From contig NZ_JACVFC010000001.1 in NCBI RefSeq assembly GCF_014529935.1, positions 3,720,001-3,784,000 on the forward strand: DNA of 64,000 nucleotides, written 5' to 3'. Below are positions 50,555 to 60,410 of this stretch, one piece after another. Positions within the stretch are counted from its first letter, which is position 1, and the number at the start of each line of letters is the position of its first letter. The notes below the pieces were generated by a model. The model searched no databases and had not been told where the DNA came from. It was given only the letters and a program-made list of their open reading frames with translations. The translations under genes and the position numbers were made by a program. This stretch comes from Chitinophaga qingshengii (GTDB lineage: Bacteria; Bacteroidota; Bacteroidia; Chitinophagales; Chitinophagaceae).

Positions 50555-52096
50555 ATGTTGAAGCAAATATTAGCTGGTGTGGCCCTTTGTGTAGGCCTCA
50601 CGCAACAGGCATGGGCACAGTTGCCGCCCAAAAGGGAAATGCGCGGGGTATGGATCGCTACAGTGGAAAATATTGACTGGCCTTCCAAACGGGGACTTCC
50701 TACAGAACAACAGAAACAGGAGTTTATCGATTTGCTCAACCAAATGCAGCGTAATGGCATGAATGCCGTTGTAGCCCAGGTACGTCCCGCTACCGATGCG
50801 TTCTACAACTCACCCTATGAGCCATGGTCCGAATACCTGACCGGCGTACAGGGACAAGCGCCTAATCCGTATTACGACCCGCTGCAGTTTATGATCGAAG
50901 AAACACATAAACGGGGCATGGAATTTCACGCCTGGTTCAACCCTTACAGGGCTGTGTTTAATGCAACCCGCAGCAGTGTTGCCGCCAATCATATTACCCG
51001 CCTGAAACCACAATGGTTCCTCACCTACGACAATAAAAAATATTTCGATCCGGGTATCCCCGAAGTGCGGGATTATGTGACCATGATTGTTCGTGACGTG
51101 GTAAAAAGATATGACATCGATGCGGTACACTTTGATGACTACTTTTATCCCTACCGCGTACCCGGTAAAGAATTTCCGGACAACGTTTCCTACCGCCTGT
51201 ATGGTCATGGAATAATGAAGGACGACTGGCGCCGGTCCAACGTAGACGCCATTATCGAAATGCTGAGTGTGGCCATCAAAGCAGAAAAGCCCTGGGTGAA
51301 ATTTGGTATCAGTCCCTTTGGTGTATGGCGCGACCGTAGCAAGGACCCCGAAGGCTCCTACACCCGCGGTGGCATGACCAACTACGACGACCTCTACGCC
51401 GATATTCTGAAATGGCTGAAGAAAGGCTGGATAGATTATGCCGCTCCGCAACTATACTGGGAACGCGGTCACCGCCTGGCAGACTATGAAGTATTACTCA
51501 ACTGGTGGAGCCAGCATGGCTATGGCCGGCAGATTTTTATCGGTCACGGCGTATACCGTCTCGGCAGCAACCCTGCCTGGAAAAACCCCAGAGAACTGCC
51601 TATGCAAATTGAGGAAGCCCGGACACTCAATACCATCCAGGGCAGCATCTTTTATAGCGCCAAATCTTTCCGTGGCAACCCGCTGGGTATAGAAGATTCT
51701 CTCCGTAATCATTATTATAAATACCCGGCCTTGCGTCCGGTGATGTCCTGGCTGCCCAATACCACGCCGGACCCTCCCTATTTCATTGACGCCTTCGAAA
51801 GGCCCGGTGGATTGGAAATTCACTGGACCGACGACGATACCAGCGGTCGCACCAAACAATATGTATTGTATCGTTTTGAAGCTCATGAGCCTATTAACGC
51901 TGCCGACCCTACGAAAATCCTGGCGATCTTGCCACAGACATCCGATCCTGAATACAAAGACCGGACTTATGTAAAAGGGAAGACCTACACCTATGTAGTC
52001 ACCGCGCTGGACCGGCTTCAGAACGAAAGCCTACTGAGTGAACCGCTACGGATGGAAATTAAAAACGGAAAGACGACTTTTATTTTTGAACCTTAG
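50555..52096 (+). CDS. GHL10/YngK-type family 10-like glycoside hydrolase
   Basis: A 513-residue exported protein: signal peptide (1-21, ending AWAQ), then the DUF187/GHL10 TIM barrel with REMRGVWIATVENIDWPS, NAVVAQVRPATDAFY, EFHAWFNPYRA, VHFDDYFYPY and ISPFGVWRD, and a C-terminal FN3-like beta sandwich (about 415-505). Acidic residues in the barrel suggest a retaining hydrolase. Members act on peptidoglycan-derived or polysaccharide substrates; substrate here unknown. Confidence 0.9.
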   Translation: MLKQILAGVALCVGLTQQAWAQLPPKREMRGVWIATVENIDWPSKRGLPTEQQKQEFIDLLNQMQRNGMNAVVAQVRPATDAFYNSPYEPWSEYLTGVQGQAPNPYYDPLQFMIEETHKRGMEFHAWFNPYRAVFNATRSSVAANHITRLKPQWFLTYDNKKYFDPGIPEVRDYVTMIVRDVVKRYDIDAVHFDDYFYPYRVPGKEFPDNVSYRLYGHGIMKDDWRRSNVDAIIEMLSVAIKAEKPWVKFGISPFGVWRDRSKDPEGSYTRGGMTNYDDLYADILKWLKKGWIDYAAPQLYWERGHRLADYEVLLNWWSQHGYGRQIFIGHGVYRLGSNPAWKNPRELPMQIEEARTLNTIQGSIFYSAKSFRGNPLGIEDSLRNHYYKYPALRPVMSWLPNTTPDPPYFIDAFERPGGLEIHWTDDDTSGRTKQYVLYRFEAHEPINAADPTKILAILPQTSDPEYKDRTYVKGKTYTYVVTALDRLQNESLLSEPLRMEIKNGKTTFIFEP

Positions 52097-52105
52097 TGAT
52101 ACCGG

Positions 52106-52143
52106 GACCAGGCGCATTTATCTTATGATTCATGCGCCTGGTC
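52106..52143 (+). terminator. Hairpin after the GHL10 gene
   Basis: GACCAGGCGCAT (52106-52117) and ATGCGCCTGGTC (52132-52143) form a perfect 12-bp stem with a 14-base loop, 9 bases after the stop. No T-run follows, so termination would not be classical. Confidence 0.5.
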
Positions 52144-52198
52144 TCCGCAATAGCATGACATAAATATCGATTAGTAGATCTCCACTGTTCATGTGCCA

Positions 52199-52704
52199 TC
52201 ACCGGCTTTTCCCATCGATAATCCAAACACCTTTCCATTTACTAAATTCTGAAGGTGTCACCTGATATTTTGCAAAATTTCCATCATGAACGGAAAGCAG
52301 GTCATTTTCAACATAATTCAGGAACCTCTCCTGGTCCTGAGGAGAAATGTTTGTCACGGCTGTTGCTATTATATGTTTTGCATTTTCCGGATCCACTGCA
52401 TCTTTAATTATTTCAGAGATAACGGCGGCAATCTCTTTCCGATACTGCATTCTAAATTTATCCGGCTGGCCAATCTCCTTGACCACCGCCGCATAACGGT
52501 TGGCCGAACGCTTGTAAATCTTCTTGATCTGGTATTCCCAGTTGCCTCCACAATACCCTGACTGATCAAATCTGCTAAGCGCCTTTTTAAGGTACTGAGG
52601 CTAATAGTAATCTCCCCGGTCTTAAATATATCTTCAATAGCTGCGCCTTCCCGAAATTTCTTTAAAACAGCTATTATTTGTTGTATTGCGTTATCGGTTC
52701 GCAT
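52199..52704 (-). pseudogene. Winged-helix gene split by a frameshift
   Basis: The first frame (from ATG 52704) gives a winged-helix domain: IEDIFKTGEITISLSTLKRR, LADLISQGIVEATGN, TRSRRF, then turns into a basic, unnatural tail. In the frame one base back, the sequence continues smoothly as YKRSANRYAAVVKEIGQPDK and runs to the stop at 52199 with helical, balanced composition (FLNYVENDLLSVHDGNFAKY, SEFSKWKGVW). The join lies near 52520-52530. A one-base loss, or a sequencing error, would explain it. Repaired length would be about 168 residues. I do not recognise the second half. Confidence 0.6.
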
Positions 52705-52739
52705 CTTTTAATCTTTTTTGAGGTCATTCACGATGTTTT

Positions 52740-52850
52740 AGCTCAATAATAATCCAATCGTTAAAGCTCAAAACCGTCCTTTAAGCTCAAAAATATTAAT
52801 TAAAGCTCAACCCTCCATTCATTAAGCTCAATTGCTCCCATTAAGCTCAA
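52740..52850. repeat. Array of six TTAAGCTCAA-type motifs at about 20-base spacing
   Basis: The core AGCTCAA starts at 52740, 52765, 52784, 52804, 52825 and 52844, with steps of 25, 19, 20, 21 and 19 bases. Preceding bases are TTA or TAA (TTAAGCTCAA or TAAAGCTCAA in most copies). Intervening 9-12-base spacers are unrelated. All copies face the same way. It lies in the 413-base divergent gap between the winged-helix gene and gltB, close to the former. Apart from a possible gltB -7 box TATCTTTA at 53028-53035, nothing else is evident in that gap. Confidence 0.7.
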
Positions 52851-53118
52851 ATTGCCCCTGACGAATTCCATTACCTGATAACATTCTTTTCCGGCCGCTG
52901 CCGGTAATCCCCACCCGCACAGCAGTCATTTTTCCATAAATTCTAACAATAAGGGACATATTTTTATTTTTTTCTAAATTTTTGGCGTCTATCAAAAATT
53001 TATATAAAAAATACAGCATTCCTTTAGTATCTTTAAACCGTTCCCGAATTATATCGTACACCACCCATCGACGAAAGTCAGAAGGGGGAAGTGTATCAAA
53101 GCAAAAAATCTAAACCAA

Positions 53119-56100
53119 ATGGATGAAGTGAAGCAAACGCAAGGTTTATACCGTCCGGAATTTGAACATGACGCCTGCGGAACAGGTTTTACGGCCCATA
53201 TTAAGGGGCGTAAATCCCACCATATTATTCGTGATGCCCTCACCATGCTGGAAAACATGGAACACCGCGGAGCCTGCGGTTGTGAGCAAAACACGGGTGA
53301 TGGTGCAGGAATTCTGTTTCAGGTCCCCCATGAATTTTTGTATGATGAATGCCTGCGATTAGGCATCAGCTTACCTGAATTTGGTAAGTATGGCGTGGGC
53401 ATGATCTTTTTCCCGAAAGAACCCCGCTGGCGTGAAGAGTGCCGGGAAATCCTGCAGCGCAGCGCTGAAAAGCTGGGCCTCGATATCCTGGGTTACCGTA
53501 AAGTACCCGTTCGCCCCGATGGCATCGGTGAATCCGCCCTCTCTGTAGAACCGGAAATTGAACAGGTATTTATCGCCTGTCCTTATCATATCAGCGACCC
53601 GGAAGTTTTTGAGCGCAAACTGTTTGTACTCCGTAACTACGTGTCCAAAACCGTTCGCAATACCGTTCCCAAAGAGAAAGCGCTGTTTTACATCGCTTCC
53701 CTCTCTGCTAAAACCATCGTGTATAAAGGTCAGCTGACGACCTACCAGGTACGTCATTATTATCCGGACCTGAGTGATGAGAAGATGGTATCCGCCTTCG
53801 CCCTCATCCACTCCCGTTTTGCAACCAATACTTTCCCCAGCTGGCGATTGGCCCACCCTTACCGCTATATCGCCCATAACGGTGAAATCAATACGCTCAA
53901 AGGCAACCTCAACTGGCTGCGGGCCGGTGAGCGCGACTTTGTATCCAAATACTTTACGCCGGAAGAAATGGACATGCTGCTGCCTATCGTAGAAGAAGGA
54001 CAGTCAGACTCCGCCAGCCTCGACAACGTGATCGAGCTGCTGACCCTCACCGGCCGCTCCCTGCCACATGTAATGATGATGCTGATCCCCGAAGCATGGG
54101 ACGGCAACGAAGACATGGCACCCGAAAAGAAAGCCTTCTACGAATATCACGCCTCCCTCATGGAACCATGGGATGGCCCGGCCTCTATCTCCTTCACCGA
54201 TGGTAAAATCATCGGCGCTACCCTGGACCGTAACGGTCTACGCCCCAGCCGCTTCGTGGTAACCAAAGATGACCGCGTGATCATGGCTTCAGAAGCCGGT
54301 GTATTGCCGATCGATCCTAAAAATGTGAAGGAAAAAGGCCGCCTGCAACCCGGGAAAATGTTCATCGTAGACATGGACCAGGGCCGTATTATCGGCGACG
54401 AAGAACTGAAACAACAGATCTGCAATCAGCAACCATACGGCGAATGGCTCAATAAATACAAGATCCGTCTGGAAGAACTGCCTGAGCCGCGGGTTACCTT
54501 TACCCACCTCGAGCATGATCAGATCTTCAAATACCAAAGAGCCTTCGGTTACAGCACCGAAGACCTGGACCAGATCATAGCACCCATGGCCATCGATGGT
54601 AAAGAGCCGGTAGGATCTATGGGTACAGATACGCCGCTGGCCGCTCTCAGCAACCAGCCGCAACACCTGGCCAACTATTTCAAACAGCTGTTCGCACAGG
54701 TAACCAACCCGCCCATCGACCCTATCCGGGAACGGCTGGTGATGTCGCTCGCCACCTTCGTAGGCGGCAACGGTAACCTGCTGGATGAAGATCCGCTGCA
54801 CTGCCACAGCCTGGCACTGCGCCATCCCATCCTCAATAACCACGAACTGGAAAAAATACGCAGTATCGATACCGGCCTGTTTCAGGCTAAAACACTGCAT
54901 ACCTACTTCAAAGCCGATGGTAAACCAGGCTCCCTCGAAAAAGGACTGGCCCGCCTTTGCCGCTACGCGGTAGATGCTGTGGAAGACGGATTTGAAGTAA
55001 TCATCCTGTCAGACCGCGCCATCGACTCCGAGCACGCTGCCATTCCGTCTCTGCTGGCCGCTTCTGCCGTGCATCACCACCTGATCCGTAAAGGCATTCG
55101 TGGTTCTGTAGGCCTGATCGTGGAAGCCGGCGACGTGTGGGAAGTACATCACTTCGCTTGCCTGCTGGGCTTCGGCGCTACTGCTGTCAACCCTTACCTG
55201 GCACTCAGCACCATCCGCGACCTGAAGCTGTCCAATAAACTGGAGACCTCTCTCGATGTAGACAAACTGAAGAAAAATTATATCAAAGCCGTTTGTGACG
55301 GTCTGCTCAAAGTATTCTCCAAAATGGGCATCTCCACCCTGCAATCTTACCAGGGTGCCCAAATATTCGAGATACTGGGTATCAACCAGCAAGTGGTGGA
55401 TAAATATTTCGCCGGCGCCGTATCCCGTATTCAGGGCCTCGGTCTGGACGAAATTGCCCGCGAAACGCTGGCTAAACACTGGATGGGCTACGGTCGTAAG
55501 GAAACACCGGTACAACGTCTTACTGAAGGCGGGGTATACCAGTGGAAACGCAAAGGGGAATACCACCTCTTCAATCCTACCACCATCCACCTGCTGCAGT
55601 ATTCCACCCGTATGGGCGATTACAGCGTGTTTAAAAAATATTCCAAAGCCGTCAACGACCAAAGCGAAAAAGCCTGCACCCTGCGTAGCCTCTTTTCGTT
55701 TAAACGTAACCGTGCTTCCATCTCCATTGATGAGGTAGAACCAGCTTCCAGCATCTTCAAACGTTTTGCTACCGGCGCTATGAGCTTCGGCTCCATCTCT
55801 CACGAGGCGCACTCCACCCTCGCGATAGCTATGAACCGCATCGGTGCCAAAAGTAATACCGGCGAAGGGGGAGAAGATGAAATCCGCTATGAACAGCTGC
55901 CTAACGGCGACTCTATGCGTTCTGCCATCAAACAGGTAGCCAGCGCCCGTTTCGGCGTAACCAGCTACTACCTGACCAATGCCGACGAACTGCAGATTAA
56001 AATGGCCCAGGGCGCTAAACCCGGTGAAGGTGGACAACTGCCCGGCCATAAAGTGGATGACTGGATCGCAAAAGTAAGACACTCCACCCCCGGTGTAGGG

Positions 56101-57648
56101 CTTATTTCTCCGCCACCCCACCACGATATCTATTCCATCGAGGACCTGGCACAGCTCATCTATGACCTGAAAAATGCCAACCGCGCCGCCCGTATCAGCG
56201 TAAAACTGGTATCCAAAGCAGGCGTAGGAACCATCGCCGCCGGTGTGGCCAAAGCACATGCCGACGTAGTACTGGTGTCCGGCTTTGATGGCGGTACAGG
56301 CGCTTCTCCGGTAAGCTCTATCAAACACGCCGGTCTGCCGTGGGAACTGGGTCTTGCTGAATCGCACCAGACACTCGTGAAAAATAAACTTCGCAGCAGG
56401 GTAGTACTGCAAACCGATGGCCAGCTGAAAACAGGCCGCGACATTGCTATCGCTACATTGCTCGGCGCAGAAGAATGGGGCGTCGCTACCGCTGCCCTCG
56501 TGGTGGAAGGTTGTATCATGATGCGTAAATGCCATGTGAACACCTGCCCGGTAGGCGTTGCCACACAAGATCCGGAACTGCGCAAACGCTTCACCGGCGA
56601 TGCTCAGCACGTAGTGAACCTCTTCACCTACCTGGTGGAAGAATTCCGTGAAATCATGGCCGACCTGGGCTTCCGCACTGTAAATGAAATGGTGGGACAG
56701 GTAGATTGCCTCCAGATGCGTGAAGGCATCACACACTGGAAAACCAAAAAACTGGATCTTTCCCCGATTCTGTATAAAGAACCCGCTGCTCCTGAAACCG
56801 GCCTGTACAAACAGGAAGAACAGGACCACGGTATCGCGGAAGTGCTCGACTGGCAACTGCTCAAAGCAGCACAGCCGGCACTTGAAAAGAAAACAAGGGT
56901 TTATCAACAGTATACCGTTAAAAACACGGATCGTACAGTAGGTACCATTCTCTCCAACGAAGTATCCAAACTTTACAAGAGCGAAGGCCTGCCGGAAGAT
57001 ACCCTGCACTTTAAATTCATCGGTTCTGCCGGCCAGAGCTTCGGCGCCTTCACCACCAAAGGGCTTACCCTGGAACTGGAAGGCGAAGCCAACGACTACT
57101 TCGGTAAAGGGCTGTCAGGTTCCAAACTGATCCTCTATCCTCATGGGGAAGCTGGTTTCAAGGCGGAAGAAAACATCATCGCAGGCAACGTATGTTTCTA
57201 CGGCGCCACCTCCGGGGAAGCCTATATCCGCGGTAAAGCCGGCGAACGTTTCTGTGTACGTAACTCCGGCGCTACCATCGTAGCAGAAGGCGTGGGTGAC
57301 CACGGTTGCGAATACATGACCGGCGGCCGCGCTGTCATCCTCGGTGAAACCGGCCGCAACTTCGGCGCCGGTATGAGCGGCGGTATCGCTTATGTATACG
57401 ATGTGAAAGGCGCTTTCGCCAATCATTGCAACCGTGATATGATCGATCTTGATCCGCTGGACCAAAGCGATGTAACTGTCCTGCATGACCTGATCACTAA
57501 ACATCACGCCTACACGAACAGCACCGTGGCCAAATTCATCCTGAAAGACTGGGAAAATCAGCTGCGCCACTTCGTGAAAGTATTCCCGAAAGAATACAAG
57601 GCGGCGCTGAAAGCAGGCGTAGCACGGGAACAGAAGATAAACCGTTAA
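53119..57648 (+). CDS. gltB: Glutamate synthase large subunit
   Basis: A 1509-residue enzyme. The glutaminase domain begins with catalytic Cys20 (EHDACGTGF) after a propeptide of 19 residues. Then come the central domain, the FMN-binding synthase domain ([49 protein letters not shown]), the 3Fe-4S motif CHVNTCPVG near residue 1134, and the GXGXG beta-helix at the C-terminus. It transfers glutamine amide to 2-oxoglutarate in ammonium assimilation together with GltD. Confidence 0.98.
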   Translation: MDEVKQTQGLYRPEFEHDACGTGFTAHIKGRKSHHIIRDALTMLENMEHRGACGCEQNTGDGAGILFQVPHEFLYDECLRLGISLPEFGKYGVGMIFFPKEPRWREECREILQRSAEKLGLDILGYRKVPVRPDGIGESALSVEPEIEQVFIACPYHISDPEVFERKLFVLRNYVSKTVRNTVPKEKALFYIASLSAKTIVYKGQLTTYQVRHYYPDLSDEKMVSAFALIHSRFATNTFPSWRLAHPYRYIAHNGEINTLKGNLNWLRAGERDFVSKYFTPEEMDMLLPIVEEGQSDSASLDNVIELLTLTGRSLPHVMMMLIPEAWDGNEDMAPEKKAFYEYHASLMEPWDGPASISFTDGKIIGATLDRNGLRPSRFVVTKDDRVIMASEAGVLPIDPKNVKEKGRLQPGKMFIVDMDQGRIIGDEELKQQICNQQPYGEWLNKYKIRLEELPEPRVTFTHLEHDQIFKYQRAFGYSTEDLDQIIAPMAIDGKEPVGSMGTDTPLAALSNQPQHLANYFKQLFAQVTNPPIDPIRERLVMSLATFVGGNGNLLDEDPLHCHSLALRHPILNNHELEKIRSIDTGLFQAKTLHTYFKADGKPGSLEKGLARLCRYAVDAVEDGFEVIILSDRAIDSEHAAIPSLLAASAVHHHLIRKGIRGSVGLIVEAGDVWEVHHFACLLGFGATAVNPYLALSTIRDLKLSNKLETSLDVDKLKKNYIKAVCDGLLKVFSKMGISTLQSYQGAQIFEILGINQQVVDKYFAGAVSRIQGLGLDEIARETLAKHWMGYGRKETPVQRLTEGGVYQWKRKGEYHLFNPTTIHLLQYSTRMGDYSVFKKYSKAVNDQSEKACTLRSLFSFKRNRASISIDEVEPASSIFKRFATGAMSFGSISHEAHSTLAIAMNRIGAKSNTGEGGEDEIRYEQLPNGDSMRSAIKQVASARFGVTSYYLTNADELQIKMAQGAKPGEGGQLPGHKVDDWIAKVRHSTPGVGLISPPPHHDIYSIEDLAQLIYDLKNANRAARISVKLVSKAGVGTIAAGVAKAHADVVLVSGFDGGTGASPVSSIKHAGLPWELGLAESHQTLVKNKLRSRVVLQTDGQLKTGRDIAIATLLGAEEWGVATAALVVEGCIMMRKCHVNTCPVGVATQDPELRKRFTGDAQHVVNLFTYLVEEFREIMADLGFRTVNEMVGQVDCLQMREGITHWKTKKLDLSPILYKEPAAPETGLYKQEEQDHGIAEVLDWQLLKAAQPALEKKTRVYQQYTVKNTDRTVGTILSNEVSKLYKSEGLPEDTLHFKFIGSAGQSFGAFTTKGLTLELEGEANDYFGKGLSGSKLILYPHGEAGFKAEENIIAGNVCFYGATSGEAYIRGKAGERFCVRNSGATIVAEGVGDHGCEYMTGGRAVILGETGRNFGAGMSGGIAYVYDVKGAFANHCNRDMIDLDPLDQSDVTVLHDLITKHHAYTNSTVAKFILKDWENQLRHFVKVFPKEYKAALKAGVAREQKINR

Positions 57649-57654
57649 TATTTA

Positions 57655-57752
57655 GCTATTGGGTTATTTGATTATTTGACTATTGAGGAAGCGAGTGAAC
57701 AGCGCGATTAAACAGTCAAAATAAATAACCAAATGATAAAATGAGAAAATAG
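57655..57752. repeat. Intergenic palindrome, family B copy 2, between gltB and gltD
   Basis: Imperfect inverted repeat: left CTATTGGGTTATTTGATTAT, right complement containing CTATTTTCTC...GGTTATTTATTTTGACT. It shares ATTGGGTTATTTG (57658-57670) with the palindrome after polA. It sits inside what is otherwise a gltBD operon and reaches almost to the gltD ATG. Confidence 0.65.
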
Positions 57753-57754
57753 TT

Positions 57755-59230
57755 ATGGGTAAACCTACAGGATTCCTGGAATTTACACGAGAGCTGCCCG
57801 GAAAAACAGATCCCCGGGAAAGGGTAAATCACTACAATGAGTTTGTGGCGCGTTTCCCTGACAATAAACTGAATCAGCAGGCTGCCCGCTGTATGAACTG
57901 CGGCGTGCCTTTCTGCCACAGCGGATGCCCGCTCGGCAACGTCATCCCGGAATTCAACGATGCAGTGTACCGTCAGGACTGGCAGGAAGCATACGATATT
58001 CTGACATCTACCAATAATTTCCCCGAATTCACAGGCCGTATTTGTCCGGCTCCCTGTGAAAGCGCCTGTGTACTGGGTATCAACCAGCCGCCGGTAGCCA
58101 TCGAGGAAATTGAAAGACATATCATCGAAATTGCATTCGACAAAGGCCTGGTACAGGCAAAAGCTCCCCGCATACGTACGGGTAAAAAAGTAGCGGTAAT
58201 CGGTTCCGGCCCGGCCGGAATGGCAGCCGCTGCCCAGCTGAACTATGCCGGTCATACCGTTACCGTATTTGAACGCGACGACAAACCCGGAGGCCTGCTC
58301 CGCTACGGCATTCCTGACTTCAAACTGGAAAAGTGGACCATCGACCGCAGGATTAAACTGATGGAAGAAGAAGGTATTACTTTCCAATGCAATGCCAACG
58401 TAGGCGTTAACGTTAGTACCAATGACCTGTTGAGAGAGTTCAATGCCATTGTACTGGCTGGCGGTTCCACCATTCCGCGCGACCTGGGCATTACCGGCCG
58501 CGAACTGAAGGGCGTGCACTATGCAATGGACTTCCTCAAACAACAGAATAAAAGAGTCGGCAACCTCCCGGTTGACGGGCACGATATCCTGGCCACCGGT
58601 AAAAACGTGGTGGTAATAGGTGGTGGTGATACCGGTTCCGACTGTGTGGGTACCAGCAACCGTCACGGTGCGGTAAGCGTTACCCAGCTGGAACTGCTGC
58701 CCAAACCACCGGGCGAACGCACTGATTACATGCCATGGCCTACTTACCCGATGGTACTGAAAACATCTTCTTCCCATGAAGAAGGCGCCGACCGTCAATG
58801 GGCCATTGCCACCAAAGCCTTTATAGGAGACGATAACGGGCACCTGAAAGCCCTCCGTATAGTGGATCTTCAATGGACGCTGGGCGCCGACGGCAAACCA
58901 GCCCGGTTCGCCGAAGTTCCCGGATCTGAAAGAGATATCCCCTGCGAGCTGGCACTGCTGGCCATGGGCTTCGTACATCCGCAACATACCGGTATGCTCG
59001 AACAGCTCGAAGTGGAAAAAGACGAAAGAGGAAATGTGAAAGCCACTGAAAAAGATTACCTGACATCCATCCCTAAAGTGTTTACCGCCGGCGACATGCG
59101 CCGTGGTCAGTCACTGGTGGTGTGGGCTATCAGCGAAGGCCGCGAGTGCGCCAGAAAAGTAGATGAATTCCTGATGGGCAGCTCCCAGCTGGAAAGCAAG
59201 GACCATTCCCTGCAGGCAATGGCACTGTAA
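57755..59230 (+). CDS. gltD: Glutamate synthase small subunit
   Basis: A 491-residue protein: N-terminal cysteine clusters CMNCGVPFCHSGCPLGN and CPAPCESACVLGI for 4Fe-4S centres, FAD motif VIGSGPAGMAAAAQL, NADPH motif VIGGGDTGSDC, and VFTAGDMRRGQSLVVWAISEG. It supplies electrons from NADPH to GltB. It is 106 bases after gltB, the gap being a palindrome. Confidence 0.97.
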   Translation: MGKPTGFLEFTRELPGKTDPRERVNHYNEFVARFPDNKLNQQAARCMNCGVPFCHSGCPLGNVIPEFNDAVYRQDWQEAYDILTSTNNFPEFTGRICPAPCESACVLGINQPPVAIEEIERHIIEIAFDKGLVQAKAPRIRTGKKVAVIGSGPAGMAAAAQLNYAGHTVTVFERDDKPGGLLRYGIPDFKLEKWTIDRRIKLMEEEGITFQCNANVGVNVSTNDLLREFNAIVLAGGSTIPRDLGITGRELKGVHYAMDFLKQQNKRVGNLPVDGHDILATGKNVVVIGGGDTGSDCVGTSNRHGAVSVTQLELLPKPPGERTDYMPWPTYPMVLKTSSSHEEGADRQWAIATKAFIGDDNGHLKALRIVDLQWTLGADGKPARFAEVPGSERDIPCELALLAMGFVHPQHTGMLEQLEVEKDERGNVKATEKDYLTSIPKVFTAGDMRRGQSLVVWAISEGRECARKVDEFLMGSSQLESKDHSLQAMAL

Positions 59231-59247
59231 TAATAGCGTACACTTTT

Positions 59248-59267
59248 AGCCTGTTGCTTAACAGGCT
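59248..59267 (+). other. Small hairpin after gltD
   Basis: AGCCTGTT-GCTT-AACAGGCT, an 8-bp stem 17 bases after the stop. It has no T-run. A following CTAACGGCTAAAAGCTAG stretch looks like degenerate repeat sequence. The 302-base gap 59231-59532 otherwise holds only the terminator and the next promoter. Confidence 0.45.
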
Positions 59268-59377
59268 GAAGGCAACACGTTCAAAATATGATAGAACAGC
59301 TAACGGCTAAAAGCTAGTAGCTATTTATTAACGCTTTTCTCATAAGCAGGTTTAGATTTTGTTGTAACCTTCAGCCG

Positions 59378-59409
59378 GGCCGGGTTTTTACCCGGCCTTT
59401 TATTTTTTT
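59378..59409 (+). terminator. Terminator downstream of gltD
   Basis: GGCCGGGT (59378-59385), loop TTTT, ACCCGGCC (59390-59397), then TTTTATTTTTTT. A strong GC-rich stem and T-run, about 150 bases after the gltD stop. Confidence 0.9.
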
Positions 59410-59518
59410 AAGGCAGATGCCAGTCCTCCTCCTGATAACTTTACAGACAGAAATAACAAATCAGCAGAAACAATTCCTCCATTCAGCTATTTCCCGGTAC
59501 CAGCGTATCTATTCCAGA

Positions 59519-59526
59519 TACATTTG
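59519..59526 (+). promoter_or_regulatory. -7 element six bases before ATG 59533
   Basis: TACATTTG, a full consensus match; spacing to the ATG is the same as for mgsA and pheS, implying a leaderless transcript. Confidence 0.5.
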
Positions 59527-59532
59527 TACCCT

Positions 59533-60150
59533 ATGAAACACTGGTGCTGCCTCTGGATACTTGTTTGCTGCTGCGGAACAGCTATGGCGCAGGATACCCT
59601 GATCTTACAGGCGACTGCGCTCAAAAAAGGACTGTATAAATCCTTCCGGGAATTTAAATATAACAACCCCTCCGAAGCAGGTGACCTGGTGGTCAAAAAC
59701 CGAAGCTCCGCCGCACAGATATACCTGCTCGCCAGCCGGAATGAGCTCGTACTCCGCGATGGAGCAGGGCAGGAGCATAAAGTGAAAAATTACTGGGGCT
59801 TCTGTGATGGCTCCCATGTCTATATCCGGGATAATGGGCTCAACCGGGTACAGGTCGATGGCTACTATTGTTCCTATGAACTACAGGGCGTACAACCTTC
59901 CCGGAGTATTTACAATCCTGCCGACATGACGGTGAATGCGCTTAATACGCCTGTCCGCCTGAAGAAAGTGATTAACATCGTAACCGGTGAAATACTCGAA
60001 CTATCCCTGTATAACCTCAAAAAATATATCCTGCCGCAAGATCCCGAATTACTGGCCGAATTCCGGGACGATAAATCCAAAAAAAACCGGCTCGATTATT
60101 ATATCGTCCGTTTTAATGAACGCAACAAACCGCCTCAAAGCGGGCAATAA
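59533..60150 (+). CDS. Secreted protein of unknown function
   Basis: A 205-residue protein with a Cys-rich signal peptide (MKHWCCLWILVCCCG, cleavage near AMAQ, about residue 20). The mature part starts DTLILQATALKKGLYKSFREF, has GFCDGSHVYI and a final KSKKNRLDYYIVRFNERNKP. No domain recognised; the FREFKYNNP and FCDG patterns recall small Bacteroidota secreted proteins. Start set by the promoter and signal peptide. Confidence 0.68.
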   Translation: MKHWCCLWILVCCCGTAMAQDTLILQATALKKGLYKSFREFKYNNPSEAGDLVVKNRSSAAQIYLLASRNELVLRDGAGQEHKVKNYWGFCDGSHVYIRDNGLNRVQVDGYYCSYELQGVQPSRSIYNPADMTVNALNTPVRLKKVINIVTGEILELSLYNLKKYILPQDPELLAEFRDDKSKKNRLDYYIVRFNERNKPPQSGQ

Positions 60151-60410
60151 TCTACCCGGCTACTCTTGTTTCCCCCTGTAATATTTCTATGTTATCTCCG
60201 GCTATTTCGGGGCGCCGCCTCAATTTTCAGTATGTCCGTTCCCGTATTTTGGTGTATCCTTGCAGTACTGTTTATCCCCATTACCTGCGGGTATGGATTT
60301 TGTACTTCCCGCCAGGAAAGCGGGCGGAACACGTGATCTTTGCCCCTGAGTAAACCATTGGAACGCTCATGCGTTTTTATTCAGTAAATTACTAGTAGTA
60401 ATCAATCATA

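Noticed and set aside
52740..52850. Reading the TTAAGCTCAA array as a CRISPR array
   Set aside because: Repeats are only about 10 bases, spacers 9-12 bases, and no cas genes are present.
52828..53064. A 78-codon minus-strand frame upstream of gltB
   Set aside because: It runs through the TTAAGCTCAA array and the AT-rich promoter region, has no ribosome site and no protein-like pattern.
55009..57009. A 666-codon open frame on the minus strand inside gltB
   Set aside because: It lies fully antisense to an unmistakable glutamate synthase, has low-complexity composition (many Phe, Val, Gly, Gln) and no domain; a by-product of gltB codon use.
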